Positions 32,955 through 45,700 of a stretch of 64,000 nucleotides of DNA are shown here, in pieces (positions within the stretch are counted from its first letter, which is position 1; every line of letters begins with the position of its first letter). Under the pieces are notes generated by a model that saw nothing but the letters and a program-made list of their open reading frames with translations, was not told where the DNA came from and made no database searches. This stretch comes from Earliella scabrosa (Eukaryota; Basidiomycota; Agaricomycetes; Polyporales; Polyporaceae), in NCBI GenBank assembly GCA_022605405.1, contig JABYQQ010000015.1:310001-374000 (forward strand), given 5' to 3'. The position numbers and the translations under genes are program-made.

Positions 32955-34012
32955 ATGACAGCCGCTTCGTTCGTACAGCAAGGAAAGAAGGTACTGACCG
33001 ATTCTTAGCCTTCTCTGACTGCATAGCGAATGGCTGATGCACGTTGGCTGGCAGATTGTGGCCATTGGCCGGAATTATGGCGAGCACGCGAAAGAGCTGA
33101 ACAACGCCATTCCGAAGGAGCCCATCATCTTCCTCAAGCCCACTACCAGCTACCTTCCTTCTGGAGGCAACGTCGAGATTCCAAAAGGTGTTCTCGCTCA
33201 CTACGAGGGTATGCATTTATCCCCTTTGCGCTTTTGATGACCAATAACCCCCATATGCTCAGTCGAACTCGGTGTCGTCGTTGGCAAGCGCGGGCGCGAC
33301 ATCCCGGAGTCCGAGGCCGAGAGCTATGTCGCAGGCTACGGTATGTAGTGCGGAGTGGACATGCATCACAGCCGAGCTCTGGACGAGCACTGACCTGCTC
33401 TTGCATGGCGCGATCCAGCCCTCGCCGTGGACATGACCGCGCGAAACCTGCAGGAAGAAATCAAGGCCAAGCGGCTTCCGTGGACAGTTGCCAAGGGCTT
33501 CGACACGTTCACGCCCGTCAGGTAGAGCTGACGCCTTGCGATCTCCGCCCGGCCATCGTTAACATAATCCTTGGACAGCTCTTACATCCCGAAGGACACT
33601 GTCGCGGACACGGCGAACCTTGGCCTCACCTTGAAGGTGTGTCCGGGTCTGACGTTCCAGCCCCTTGGCGAGTATGCTAGCTAACTTGGAGACAGGTGAA
33701 CGGCGCCGTGAAGCAGGACGGCAACACCAAGGACATGCTCTTCTCCATCCCTCGTCTCATTCAGCACATATCCACGATCATGACCCTCGAGGTTGGTAGC
33801 CATCTGCTATGATCTGTGCTTGGAAGCGCTGACTTCGAATCCGCTCTCAGGAGGGAGACCTCATTCTCACGGGCACGCCGTCTGGTGTTGGCCCAGTTGG
33901 TCCTGGCGACAAGGTGGAGTGCACGCTGACGGACAGCACCGGCAAGCAGTTGGCAACGCTCGACTTCGCCGCGGTCCAGCGTGAGGGTGGTTACCACTAC
34001 AAGCCGGAGTAA
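32955..34012 (+). CDS. Fumarylacetoacetate hydrolase-family protein (FAHD1-like acylpyruvase)
   Basis: FAHD1-type enzymes hydrolyse acylpyruvates and/or decarboxylate oxaloacetate, usually in mitochondria. A 12-codon first exon (MTAASFVQQGKK, 32955-32990) is followed by introns at 32991-33054, 33209-33262, 33341-33418, 33522-33578, 33637-33695 and 33792-33850. The core is complete: IVAIGRNYGEHAKEL, EPIIFLKPTTSYL, the metal-binding HYEVELGVVVGKRG, GYALAVDMTARNLQ, WTVAKGFDTFTPV, and GDLILTGTPSGVGPVGPGD. The protein has about 225 residues, the usual length. All exon joins preserve phase, which supports the tiny first exon. The presequence is too short to judge localisation. Confidence 0.9.
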
Positions 34013-34190
34013 GGCTTCGCAGACTGGGTGAACAACAACATGGATACGTCTAGATAACAATCCATCAGAATGCTCGTGAATCGTGATCAAGACGGCGTGC
34101 GGAGATGGACGCAGGGACAAGACAGTGGGAAAGCAATCTACTACACGACAGCAGTACAGGAGTCGGTAACGTACAGGTAGCGTACATCAT

Positions 34191-37100
34191 CTAGTTCGTG
34201 CGCGCAGTCCGTTCGTCCTGGTCCCTGCTAGGCTCTGCCGACCTGCGCTCAGGCTCTTCGAACGAGCCCGTACTCGAGGCGCTTGCAAAGCTCCAGCTAT
34301 CTGCACCAGTGGGCGTAAGTGAGCCCTCTTCGTCGACCGATCCAGAACCCGCGCTCTGGAAGTCGCCAAAGTCTCTAAAAGAGTCAAACGAGCTGTCTGC
34401 CATGAACTCGTCCGTGGTCGTCGTCGCAAAGGTGAACGGATCTGCGCCACCAGCCGCAGCGGTGTCGGAGAAGGGCCCAAATGCATCCTGTGATCCACAT
34501 TCAGTATGCCGTTGAGCAGCGTCTTGAAATAGGATACGCACATCTTCGAACGGATCTTGGAAAGTAGCGTGCGATGCTGAGGACGACGGAGTGAACGCAT
34601 CCTATTGCTCCCCATGTCAGCGGGCTCACGTAGGCAGAATGATATGAATGCTCACGTCAAAGGCACTTGCACTCAGCGGTCTACGTCCGTTGTCATGTTG
34701 ACGGGCAGTGACCGGCGGTGGCCGCAGCTCAAATGTAGACTGCGCCAGCCAGCCGCCGTCTTCCTCGTCGTCAGATGCCTCATCGGAAGAGCCTTGATGA
34801 TGGTCGGACGACTGCATCTCGTGCACAAGATAGTTGGCAAACTACGATGCTGGTCGTCAAACAGAGACACCACGGCCAATAGAGAGAGGACGTACACGTG
34901 GAGGTGCAGAGTTGAACTCTTCGTCCTCATCGTCCATGGCCATAGAGCCATAATCGGAACTCCCCTCTCTCCTACTCGATGATCGCCGGAACTCGCTCTT
35001 CTCCGAGGCAGGCTGCTTCTGTTCCGTTCGAGCCGGAGCCGACGTTGCAACAACATCCGCCTCGTCGACCTTCCACTGTGCGGCACCATTCCTCATCGAA
35101 GGCGCCACGACAGGCTTGCCACCACCGAGCAGACTGGAATCTTTCTTCTTGGTCTCCTTGTAACGGCCCGTCACGTATTCGTCCCACCCCGGTTGGGGCG
35201 CATACTGTGCGATTTGAAGCCGGAGATCGGGAGGAAGATGTTCAAGCGCGCCGATGACATCCTCCGAGATGAGCGTGAGATGACCCATGTAGCCTAACCT
35301 TACACCTTTAGGTTTCGCGCTATAGGAAAAAATCAGCGGCGATCATGTTGAGAACTCTTGACGATACCAACCTCTCCACGTCATTCCGTTTCGAACCTTC
35401 GATGATTCGGTGTAAGAGTCTTGCATCACGGAACAGCGACACAGTAAGCTCCCGGTTGAAGCCGCCATCGACTCGGCCGGTGAGGATCTGGTGCAAGAGA
35501 TCATACACAACACTGTGCAAGAAGTTATTCCACGGGAACTCGAAGAACAAATCCTATATAGACAATCAGCAGACCCTCGATCCCAAACGACCTAATGGAC
35601 GCACCAGCAATGTTGACGCCACGTTAGCTTCCAAAAACCGTTGCTTGAGACGTTCTCCAAGAACGGGACGGCCTGCGAGCAAGTCTCTTGTCGATCGTCG
35701 CACACTTCGGCGCGAGTCTCTCGAACGAGCTCTTGAGTGCGACCGGTCGGTATCGGAGCTCCAAGAGTTCTGTCGCTGTGGAAACGAAGAGACATCGCCC
35801 GGGCTAGTGGAAGGAGCAGCAGGGGACAATGTGATGGGGGACCCTACCCTGGCGGGGGATTGGTCGGCCTGGGGAGTAGGGCTAGGATCCGCCCTTGGGG
35901 ACTCGTACATCGCAATCTCCTCCATTGCCTCGTCATCCGAGCTTCCGGGTTCACCGCCGCTCATGTCTTCATCCGAGTCGACGAGCGATGATGACGGCGC
36001 GTGGGAAACAGGGAATTCATGAACGGATTCCGCCTCGTCTCCTTCATCGTCGTCCATCCCGTCGTTGTCGCCGTTCCCATTGCCAATCGCTATCACTTGG
36101 GCCAGTTCCTCGAGGGCAGACAGCCCACCTTGTAATCGGCCTTGGGAGTCATACAGGTGGTCGTATTCCGGAGCGCGGTTCAGAAGGGACATGTTTGAGC
36201 AATGCAGGAGTTCCGCATACAGCTCGCATATTCGATACCGTTCGAACGTCAACGGCGGTAACGCGCCTAGAGTGGTCAAGACGGGTCCATTCTGACCAGT
36301 TCCATCAGCGGTTGCTAAAATGGAGAGTGCATGTTCACGTACCACATAGCGTGGCTCCTTGAGGAATCGTTGCAACGTATCCAGATGATCAATCATGAGC
36401 TCCAAGACAGGTCCCAAGTGAACAACGCCCATGCGGTTAACCATCTCCTTCATAGCCGTCTCCAAAGCTTCCCGGGCGCCATCCGGTGGCAATGTCTGTT
36501 GGACCTGAATGAGGCGATTCCGGAGCGTGTGGAAGAGGTATGGCTCGAAGTAGTCCGAGTTGTTCTGCCGTATGAGCTCGATGATGATACAGATGGACTG
36601 TACCACTGAGGAAGAGGCCGACTCTTGGGTGATCGACGATTCTGCCCCCTTGTCCTTGTCTGGACCTTGCGGCCCAAACTCATACAGGATGTAGCTGACC
36701 AGCTTTGAAACATTATCGCGATGAGCGAGCTCGCGTGCGAAGATGTTGGATGCGGGAGGGTGGCTCAGGCCGTCAGAGACACCCGCGGCTGGCGATGGCG
36801 CCGCCATCGAGATGATCCCCTTGATGAGCTCAGCGACGACTGTATGCATGTCGCTGCTGCGTGCGGGGGAAAGCAGATCGATGAGACGCGACATGAGATT
36901 CTCCTTCGACAACCACTGCATGTCTTGAGGTAAGAGGGGTTCGCGGGCGCGTGCACGACGCATATAAGGGTACATACTTCAAGAACCCCAGCACCGGCAG
37001 GATGCTCGTCCAACTGGATGATACGGACGAGCAGGTCTGCGAAGGGAGGACTTTCTATGTGCCGCAGGATCCTCTCGACGATGTCGGGTTGCGCTTGTAT

Positions 37101-37709
37101 GAACGCCAACATCTGAGCATGGACGCTGAGACATCACGCCACATGAAGACGGGGATTAAGAGATGCGTGTATTCACCTCCGCGGGTTTCTTGCCCAAGAA
37201 CTCGACGTTCACTTTCGCAAAATGAGTGGCCATCATCACCTGGCTCCGCATGTCCTCTGGGGATTTGTCTAGGACGGTTTCCCAGAAGGGCTCAAGCAGC
37301 TGCTCCCGGTGATTGACGCAGGTATCCACTATGGACCATATGTCGCTGCACAAGACCTCGGTCGCGACATAAGGATACCTCCACGAGTTTGTCAACTAGG
37401 CCATCCTGGCCGCCCCAGCTGTAAGCAACCACTCACTTGAAGCTGCCCTTGTCCTCCCCCTCGATTTGCCCCGTCACGTAACCCAACAGCCGCTGCAACA
37501 CATTGACGCGAGAGAAGTAGTCGATAAGACGTGTGTTCTGCGCTTTGCACTCCTGGAGGAGGTCGTCCTCGTCAAGTATAGCTTCCAGGGAGACATCCTC
37601 CTTGTCTAGGAGACTGTCGATTGCTGACGCATTATGGAACCCGAATCTGCTGGCAGACTGGGTTCAGGCAGCTCGTGGACGGAGAGCGATCTGTGTACCT
37701 CCAAAACAT
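34191..37709 (-). CDS. SAPS-family Sit4/PP6 phosphatase-associated protein
   Basis: SAPS proteins are regulatory subunits of the Sit4/PP6 phosphatase and act in cell-cycle and nutrient signalling. The start MFWRFGFHNASAIDSLLDKE is split by an intron after MFW. The signature DVSLEAILDEDDLLQECKAQ and YFSRVNVLQRLLGYVTGQIE follows. The helical repeats continue through YVATEVLCSDIWSIVDTCVN, NVEFLGKKPAEMLAFIQAQP, EHPAGAGVLEWLSKENLMSR and HLGPVLELMIDHLDTLQRFL. A long acidic/Ser-Arg insertion (about 36100-35650) precedes the last conserved piece, DLFFEFPWNNFLHSVVYDLL and GYMGHLTLISEDVIGALEHL. The disordered tail ends DQDERTARTN. About eight introns. No break seen. Confidence 0.88.
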
Positions 37710-38160
37710 GCAGCGTGATGTCGCTTCTGGGCACAGACGACCGAAAGGTGCGTAAAGAGTGACGAAGAGATGCGAAGACCTGTCGATGGTGCGAGAGGGA
37801 CGCTGCTGGGCGAGGAGAGGCAACTGGCTGGTGCAATACAACTGCCTATTCCGACTGGCGCGAATCCCCAGTACTGCGCGAGCGCTCGGCGGGCACAGAG
37901 CTCAAGAGGGTGTATTGTACGTAACAACTACATGAAAGTACGCTTTACATTAATCGAAAACGAAGCACGACAGCCCTAAACACCGGGCGTAAAAGCCGAT
38001 GAGATTCGGTGGGAGATTGATCGTCGATTGAGTTGTGGGGCCCGGCGTATAACCAAGAGTCTCCCTCCTTCCCAGGCACGACTTGATATCGTAGGTGTGT
38101 CGAGTCTGCGGACGCTATAGTGAGCTATCATATGGTTCCGTCTTGCTAGCTGCATTGTCG
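37710..38160. other. Spacer upstream of the SAPS gene and downstream of the thiolase
   Basis: This 451-bp spacer between two minus-strand genes holds the SAPS promoter and the 3' flank of the tRNA thiolase. No gene or repeat seen. Confidence 0.5.
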
Positions 38161-39827
38161 TCACTCCGTTCCAGTGATGATACCGCAGCCAAGACACCAA
38201 TCGCGATGCCACATTGCGGCAACTTGTCCAGTTGCGACACTGCTCTGCGGCTTCTGGAACGTGATGCGCATACGCCCGTCACCCAGACTGCGGTTATGGT
38301 CAGCCAAGAGATGAATGGGCAGCAAATTAGTTGAACTGACCGCTGTATTGCCCCTGCTACGTCCATCATCCGATGACGATACTGGACACGGCCGCGAAAC
38401 CCCTCGGCGTCGATGCCATCTGGAGGGGCATCATGCCATATCCACTTCCACTTGTCGACGATGATTGAGTTTGAAGAGAGCGCAGGATGATCACTGAGAA
38501 GAGGTGATGAGTTCGCAAGCACGAGAAGATGCCTACTATACTTACGACCCAGGAACAACGTATATGGCGTTCTCCTTGGGGTCTTTGCGGGCCACGAACA
38601 TCTTTTGAGCCATGCCCTTGATTCTTGCATTCTGACCAATGGTGTACGAGTATAAGCCCTGGTGTCTGCCGAGGACGTTGCCACTCTCCAAGTCTATTAT
38701 TTTCCCTGCCTTTGGTGGAATGTATTGAGCTGTAGAGCAAACGGGTCAGCTTTCCGGGAATTGATTGGCTGTGACAAGCGACACACATATGAAATCATCA
38801 AATTTGCGCTTCTCTCCAACGAAGCAGATCCCCATGCTCTCTTCACGTGCAGCAGTCGGTAGACCCCATTTCTGCGCCATCTCGCGGACCTCCGCCTTCT
38901 TGTATGGTGCAAGCGGGAATAACGCGCGGGAGAGACTGGATTCTGGGATGGCCGCCAGATAGTATGTTTGGTCTTTATTCCTGTCAACTGGGCGTCGTAG
39001 TTGAGGTCGAGCGGGAAATTTGCTGTATGCAAACAAATTTGACCAGCTGGGCGACGGCAGGGCCCATCTCTTATCCGCATAATGGCCTGGCAAGGGCTTG
39101 GTTAGTGCCTCATGTTCTACAACAGCTGTGAACGTACCCGTGGCTAACCAGGAATCCTTGTGGGTGAGGTGATCCATCAAAGCGCCAAATTTGACTTCTC
39201 TGCCCAATGTCGCTATTGCAATGTCCAAACCGAGACAGACGTCCAACGTACCTGTTGCACCAAATGTCTGGGTTAGGAGTAGAGCCCGACTCCCATAGCT
39301 CTAATGCGGGTTCAAATACCCGTGTCCAGTACTCGCGAGAAAGATCTATCTTGACGTAGGTGATAGAATGAGATGTTGCGTTTCACGACAGTCGGACAAC
39401 GTACCAGTTCGCACCGGATACCCAACATTCGACACACGCGCTGGACATCCTCCCAGTCCTTCTTCCATTCGCAGCCTTGGTCGGTTCCTGACTCGTCGCG
39501 CGTGTCCCAATTGCGCATGAAGACCGCAGACAGGTCATAGTCCTGTAAAACGGGCCACTATACATAATGATTCTCTCCCAACCGGGCACAACGGTCTGAC
39601 GTACCTGGTCTGCCAGTAGTTTCGCCGTAACGGAGGAATCCACACCTCCAGACATGGCAACGACGACTGCGCAGCGAAACATCGCCCATTTGCGCTGTTG
39701 GTCAAGGCTATTGAACAGTGCATGGCGTAGCATGCTCACCTCGATCGCCTTTCCTAGGGGTGAGTCCGGCGGATTGGGTTCGGAGCAGAGAGATCGACCG
39801 GAGTAGAGATGCGGACCATCCTTTCAT
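38161..39827 (-). CDS. SLM3: Mitochondrial tRNA 2-thiouridylase (MnmA/MTU1 family)
   Basis: The enzyme adds sulfur at U34 of mitochondrial Lys, Glu and Gln tRNAs. The start at 39827 gives MKGWSASLLRSISLLRTQSA, a presequence-like leader; an in-frame ATG at 39905 is an alternative. An intron precedes VVVAMSGGVDSSVTAKLLAD (the ATP-binding PP-loop). The first catalytic Cys is in STPNPDIWCNREVKFGAL, itself split by an intron after NR. The second is in ESMGICFVGEKRKFDDFI. The RNA-binding and product-release parts read NKDQTYYLAAIPESSLSRAL and HQGLYSYTIGQNARIKGM. The last exon, in a frame that hidden introns displace, ends MRITFQKPQSSVATGQVAAM and WCLGCGIITGTE. Both cysteines and the P-loop are intact. 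Confidence 0.9.
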
Positions 39828-40095
39828 CAAGCTATAGCTCCTCAAGTAGTAGAACCAGCGCGAAGGTCTAAGTGAACAAAGTCCGACGCCTTCAGACGCC
39901 TTCACAGCACGGTGTTTGCAGTGGGAGGGTCACGGTCGGAGGGCAAGTGTGTATGTCATAGGCGCTTCGCAAACTTCGCTACACGGGTCCAAGTTAGACG
40001 CTCGCACATGCTTGCTTCTTCCCTCAACTCTATAGCTGCAGCTTTCTCGTTCCGCATCTCACCGACTCGAACTCTCTTCATATCTGACAATATCT
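39828..40095. promoter_or_regulatory. Divergent promoter, tRNA thiolase / Trf4-type polymerase
   Basis: The two ATGs are 268 bp apart and point away from each other, so both core promoters must be inside. No TATA box is obvious. If translation of the thiolase starts at 39905, the shared space falls to 190 bp. Confidence 0.5.
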
Positions 40096-42319
40096 ATGTC
40101 GAACAAACCACGCTCCCAGCGCAGCTCTGCTTCAGCTCCAGACGACAACTCTTCCAACCGTCGCGCGCGCAGGAAAGACAAGGAACGCACGAACGCGAAC
40201 GCCGAAGCCGGTCCATCTGGTTCCCAAGTTTCCGCACCATCCAAACCACCAAGCAAGACTGAGTCAAGGCGCGCTGGCAAGGAACGTGCTGCGGTAGACG
40301 ACAACTCGTTCGCCGAAGCAGACTTCATTCCGTTCTCGTTCTCCGACCCAGAAGAAGACGATGCGCCCGCCAAAGAGAGCTCGCCGCCACCGCGGGATGG
40401 GGAAGAACGCAAAGGCAAAGGGAAGGCGAGGGCGAACGGGCGGGAGAGCGAGCACGCTGGGCGGAAACGAAAGGCGGACGAGGTTGACCTGAATGATGGG
40501 TACACAAGCAAGAAGGAGCGGGTCGCCGCGGCCTCGCGGAAGGCGCCGTGGGCGAAGGACGTAGACTGGGATAGCTGCGCGAATGTCGCGGAAATGTACG
40601 TCACTGGTTTGTGTTGTTCGTGGGAGGGTCTAACCACCGGCGCGACGGTATGCTAGGCTGCACAGAGAGGTGGAGGCATTCGTCCAGTACATGTCCCCAA
40701 CGCCTGTCGAGGACGAAGTTCGCTCGCTCACTGTCCAGTTCATATCGAACGCGATTGTCAAGCACTACCGCGACGCGCAGGTGCTACCGTTCGGCAGCTA
40801 TGAGACGAAGCTGTACTTGCCGTTAGGGTACGCCTCAAAACGCGCATATATGTCCTCCATTTTGTCTCACGAATGCCCCTCCGTCTCTAGGGACATAGAT
40901 CTTGTCATCTATTCGGATCTCATGGATCGTATGGACAAGGTGTCCGTACTCCATTCCCTTGCGAACATCGTGAAGCGAGCAGGAATCACCGACCGGGTCA
41001 CAATCATTGCGAAAGCCAAGGTCCCTATCATCAAATTCGTCACTACCCATGGTCGCTTCTCCGTCGATATCAGCATAAACCAGGGGAACGGCGTCACGAC
41101 CGGAAAGATGGTCAAGCAGTTCCTCCAGGAACTTCCCGCGCTACGGAGCCTCGTTCTCATCATCAAGAACTTCCTAAGCCAGCGCAGCATGAACGAGGTG
41201 TTCACTGGGGGCCTGGGGAGCTATAGCATCGTTTGTCTTGCGATCAGCTTCCTGCAGATGCATCCAAAGATTCGAAGAGGGGAGATCGATCCGTCGAAGA
41301 ATCTAGGCGTGCTCGTCATGGAGTTCTTCGAGCTCTATGGGTCGTACTTCAACTACCAGGAAGTAGGCATCTCACTACGAGACGGCGGGTCGTACTTCAA
41401 CAAGCGTCAGCGAGGTTGGCATGACTTCCGCGAGCCCAGATTGTTGTCCATAGAGGATCCAGGCGACCCCAGTACGTCACTTCATCTGTGTTCGATGATC
41501 CGGCACGTCAATTTACCTGACATTCTCACAGCGAATGACATCTCACGAGGATCCTACAACTTCGCGCGGGTACGGACTACCCTAGCTGGCGCGCACGGTA
41601 TCATGACCGCAGCGGCCTTTGCACAAGCTAGCATCATAAGTGCAAGAAGAGAAGGCCGGACTGTTCATCTTCGCGCCACGACCGAACCCGAGGATATGAG
41701 CATTCTTGCGAGTGTTATGGGAGTAACGCAGGAGGTAAGCAGACAAGTAGCATGAGGATCAGAATCAATTATTGACCATCACTTCAAGACTATCAATCAT
41801 CGCAGAGTGGTTCAGGAGGTGTATGACCGCCAAGTGCTGCATCGCATGCTGGGTGTCACGCCGAGGACATCGATGACGGTCAACGATGTGCCCAACGGCG
41901 GATCACGCACGGCGGAAGCAGCAAGCGTCGCGAGTGCGTGGAGTGTGGCCGACATGGTGTTGGAGACTGCGGACGAGGAGTCCGAGGTCGAGATCATCGA
42001 AAGTCGGTACGACAATGAAAGCCGGAAGGCTCCCCCGAAGAAGCGGAGGCGGCTCGGCACGCGGGCGGACGAGGACATCACGCTGCACACCGTGTACACG
42101 ACGGACGAGGACGGAGATGCGTCGGTCACACATCACACACGGGGTGATATCGATGCCGACAGGATCTCGGAGGAGGAGAATGAGTACGATTTGTCCGCGC
42201 TGGATGCCGACCATCACCAGTCGGGCGGCGGTCCGGACAAGACGGAGGCTGCGAACAGACGGTCTTACTGGCTGTCAAAGGCTATGTCTAGGGGTGTTGA
42301 TAGCGACTCGGATGAGTAG
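40096..42319 (+). CDS. Non-canonical poly(A) polymerase, Trf4/Trf5/Cid14 type
   Basis: The TRAMP-complex polymerase tags aberrant nuclear RNAs, including tRNAs and rRNA precursors, with short A tails for the exosome. Introns are read at 40596-40656, 40828-40890, 41472-41531 and 41735-41805. A basic, Ser/Glu-rich N-terminus of about 160 residues leads to LHREVEAFVQYMSPTPVEDE. The nucleotidyltransferase motif is VLPFGSYETKLYLPLGDIDL, where an intron falls between G and D. The third Asp is in GRFSVDISINQGNGVTTGKM. The PAP/central domain shows LVLIIKNFLSQRSMNEVFTG, GGLGSYSIVCLAISFLQ and YNFARVRTTLAGAHGIM. The acidic tail ends MSRGVDSDSDE. Catalytic residues are intact. Confidence 0.92.
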
Positions 42320-42758
42320 CATGTCGAGGCTGTCGACGGCGGTGGACTGTATGTGTCGATTAGTGGCGGACACATCCTGTCGGGCGTGACACTCGTCCAA
42401 GATGGTCCGAGGAGGAAATAGAATCTAGACGGAGGCCGACAAACATTGCTAAGATACGATAATGATGAGGGGGAGGAAGGCGGTGTGCAATGATTGTCGG
42501 GAACTGAAGATGTATCATCGACCGATGTGGACCGTGGCACGCGCGAGATCAGTGTGACCCGGGCAGCGGGCAGTCGAGAGTCGCCAGGTCGTCCTAGCGC
42601 TTACTCACTGCCCCTACCGCTCGTTCATCACTTCCACCATCATCTCCTCCGTCTTTACGCTTCTCCCAGCCCGACGAGCAGGCCATCGCAGTCGCCGGTC
42701 GCTCGTGGTCACCGTCGTTGTCGTCGCCGTTGCTTTCGTTCTCGCCGTCGTTCTTTCA
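42320..42758. other. Intergenic, upstream of the Pro-rich gene
   Basis: This 439-bp spacer carries the 5' UTR of the next gene. Its pyrimidine-rich second half (after about 42590) is typical of fungal promoters close to the start. ORFs crossing into the next gene are shadows or frame extensions. Confidence 0.45.
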
Positions 42759-45700
42759 ATGTGCGTCCTTCCCCTCCTCACTGCTGACCCGATCTCGTCT
42801 CACCGCAACCGGAACGTCCAGGACCTCCACCAGAGCCCCCGTGCCACCCGTCGACCTCAAAGCCCGTATTGCTGCCCTCCAACAACAGCAAGCTGCTCAA
42901 GCCGCCCAAGCCAAACAGGCCAATGCGACCTCCCAAGTCCTCCCCAAGGCCAATGCTGTCGCAGGAAACAATGCACTACGTGATAGGATAGCATCTTTTG
43001 AGAAGCAGGGTGCGGTACCGAAACCTAAGGGAAGGTTTGGCTTTGCCCCTCCCATGCAGACGGACACCGCCTCGAATAAGAGGTCCGGAGAGCTCTATGG
43101 CAACCGTATTCCCGGCCTCTCTCGCCCTCATATACCCGTGCCTGTGGGTACCAAGACGGACAAGAGGGCCCCGAGGTCTCGAAGTGCGTCTCGTCTAGAG
43201 CTTGACCGCTATGCGACATCTCCTAGTCCCCCAGCCTCGCCCTTCCTCCTCTCCGAGAACGGCGATTCCGTAGTCGACGTCCTCTCCGACAGCGAGCTCA
43301 TCACTCCTGCTGACTCTGCGGGCTTGGAGGAGAGTCAGCAGCAGAGCCTCGATGCGCTTCTCGCTTCCACCGGGGCATCCGAAGGGCAAGAGGAAGAGGA
43401 CGAGGTTTCGTTGGATGCTCATGCGACTACCGAAGACTTGGTGCAGTCAGACACCCTTGACACAGGCGCAGATCAAGAGGGTGGGTCTCCCGCCATCGTT
43501 GTATCACCCTCAGAGCCGGTAGAAGATACATCTGCCGCTGTCCCCGATGCCGTTGCTGCACCGGAGCCCGTAGTTGCACCCATCTCCGAGCCCAAGTTCG
43601 AACCACCCCCTACTCCTCCGGCCGATCCAGAAATTCCTACCGTGGTGGAACCTCCTCCAATGGAACCCACAAGTCCCCCACCCGCCGACGTTGATCCGGA
43701 CGTCCTAGCAGTCATTGAACAACTTGACCGCGCGACACGGTCTGGGGATGCCGGCAGCGTCGTAGTTCCTGCGGTTACTCTGCAGACCCTCGCTGCTCTT
43801 GGTGGTAGTCCGGAGCACAAGAATTCGGTGCAGGATATGCTTGACCAGTTGCTCCTCGAACAAGACATCCTCGATATCGCGACACCAATCAAGCAGCGGT
43901 TCTCGCTCAATGGCTCTCTGTCCCAAATTGCCGTCCGCAACTACCTTGCTCAGCAGTCTGAGTTGGCAGCAAAGGAGGCCCAGGCTGCTGCGGAAGCCTC
44001 AGCGAAACAAGACACGCCGACTACGAGTGCCCAATCGTCGGGCCAATTTTTATCCCCTTCCCTTTCTTCTCCCGACAGCCCGGTCGCTGAGCCCCTTTCA
44101 CCAGCGAGCGACATCTATGCTGCTTATCTCCTCGCTACGCCGGCGGTTTCTACTGGTCGCGCACTACCTTCCATCCCCGAGGCTCCAGACTCTCCTGTTG
44201 CCATCAGGGATTCTCGCCGTGGCACCTTCGGCATGGAATCCACGAGCAGTACGGCGCCCTCGTCGCCGCCTATCGCTACCCCCAGCGATGACGGCGCGCA
44301 GAGCATCACACCTGGCGACAGCGCTGTCAGGATTGCTGCCAACCTTGACCGCGTCAAGTCACCCCCTCTGTCCGTCGTCATACCGCGCGGAGGGACACCC
44401 AAGCCTGCGCCGTCTGTCAACGGCAAGCAAGCCCGACCCCCATCGCCTAAGTCGCCTAACGATGCCGTCATCGTCTCTGAGCCTCAGCGTGTCATTTCTC
44501 CCACTGTGACCCGCGGCGTGCTTGTTCCCGCCCCACAGTCCGCCGCCTCTTCTTCCTCATCTCCTTCCTCGACATATTCGGCCTCGCTCTACTCCGAAAC
44601 CTCGCCGTCGGGTGGAATTGGAAGGAAAGTGTCGACGCGGAAGGCCAGCAAGAACCTTTCCCCCACACCCCTCAGCGCCCCGTATGAGGAGCCCGTGCTT
44701 ACGCCGATCGAAGGTCCCAAGGGCTTCCGTGCGGTGGTTCACGAGAAAGTGGTCGAGGGTAAGAGCCGCCCGGTCAGCATGGCGATGCAGCAGTACCCGG
44801 ACCTCCCGTCCCCTACCCCGCTGAACGCCGCAAACATGGGTGACCTCGCCGCGCTCCTCGCTGACGCCGCCATGCTTGAGAGGCGGTTATCCGATAACAG
44901 AACCCCGCAGAAGAAGTTGCCCAGTCGTCCTGGTACTGGGTCTCAGTCAACGTCGACCCCGCCTCCTGCTCTCCGGCGGGGCACGCCTGACAGACCACGG
45001 CCGACCCAGGATTTGCCAGAGTCCCCCGACGACGCTGAGTTGTTCGGCCGACTGTCGCAAGAGACAAGTATCACCGCACGGACGTCACATTACGATGACT
45101 CGCGGCAGTCTCAGTACGAGCAACGTCCTCTTCCTGCACGACCGTCAAACGACCGCGACCGCTCAAGACCGTCCATTGACCGCCCTCCTTCAAGACCTTC
45201 CGATTATCTTGAACGAATTCCCTCACGACCCTCACTTGATCGCTCCACCTCGGCCAGGCCCTCGACGGATAGCACATCATCCGCTCGGCCACAGCTGCAG
45301 CCCATGTTCCTCAGCGCAGATCCCAACTCGGTCCGCATCCCTCTTCCCACGCGCCCGAAGAGCGCAGCTAGCTCACGGAACCAGACTGCGACCCCTCCTA
45401 TTCCTCCGAAGAGTCCGCCGAGGACGGGTTATTTGTCCAACCTCTTGTCGAGAGCGAAGAGCACAAGTAACCTCCGTTCCGATCCACGTGACAGCGTCGG
45501 TTCATCTTCTGAGGACTCGGTCATGGTATCAACGCCGCCCACTCCTCCATATGAGATGACCGCTTCGGAGACGGGCTCGATTCGCAGTTCAAGGATGTTC
45601 AAGAACAGCATCTCGCGCGCGACCAACTTCGCAGACAGGTTGCTGCACAGGAAGGATGGGAGCAATCAGAGCATGGACGTTGGCATTGCATCTGGAGGTG

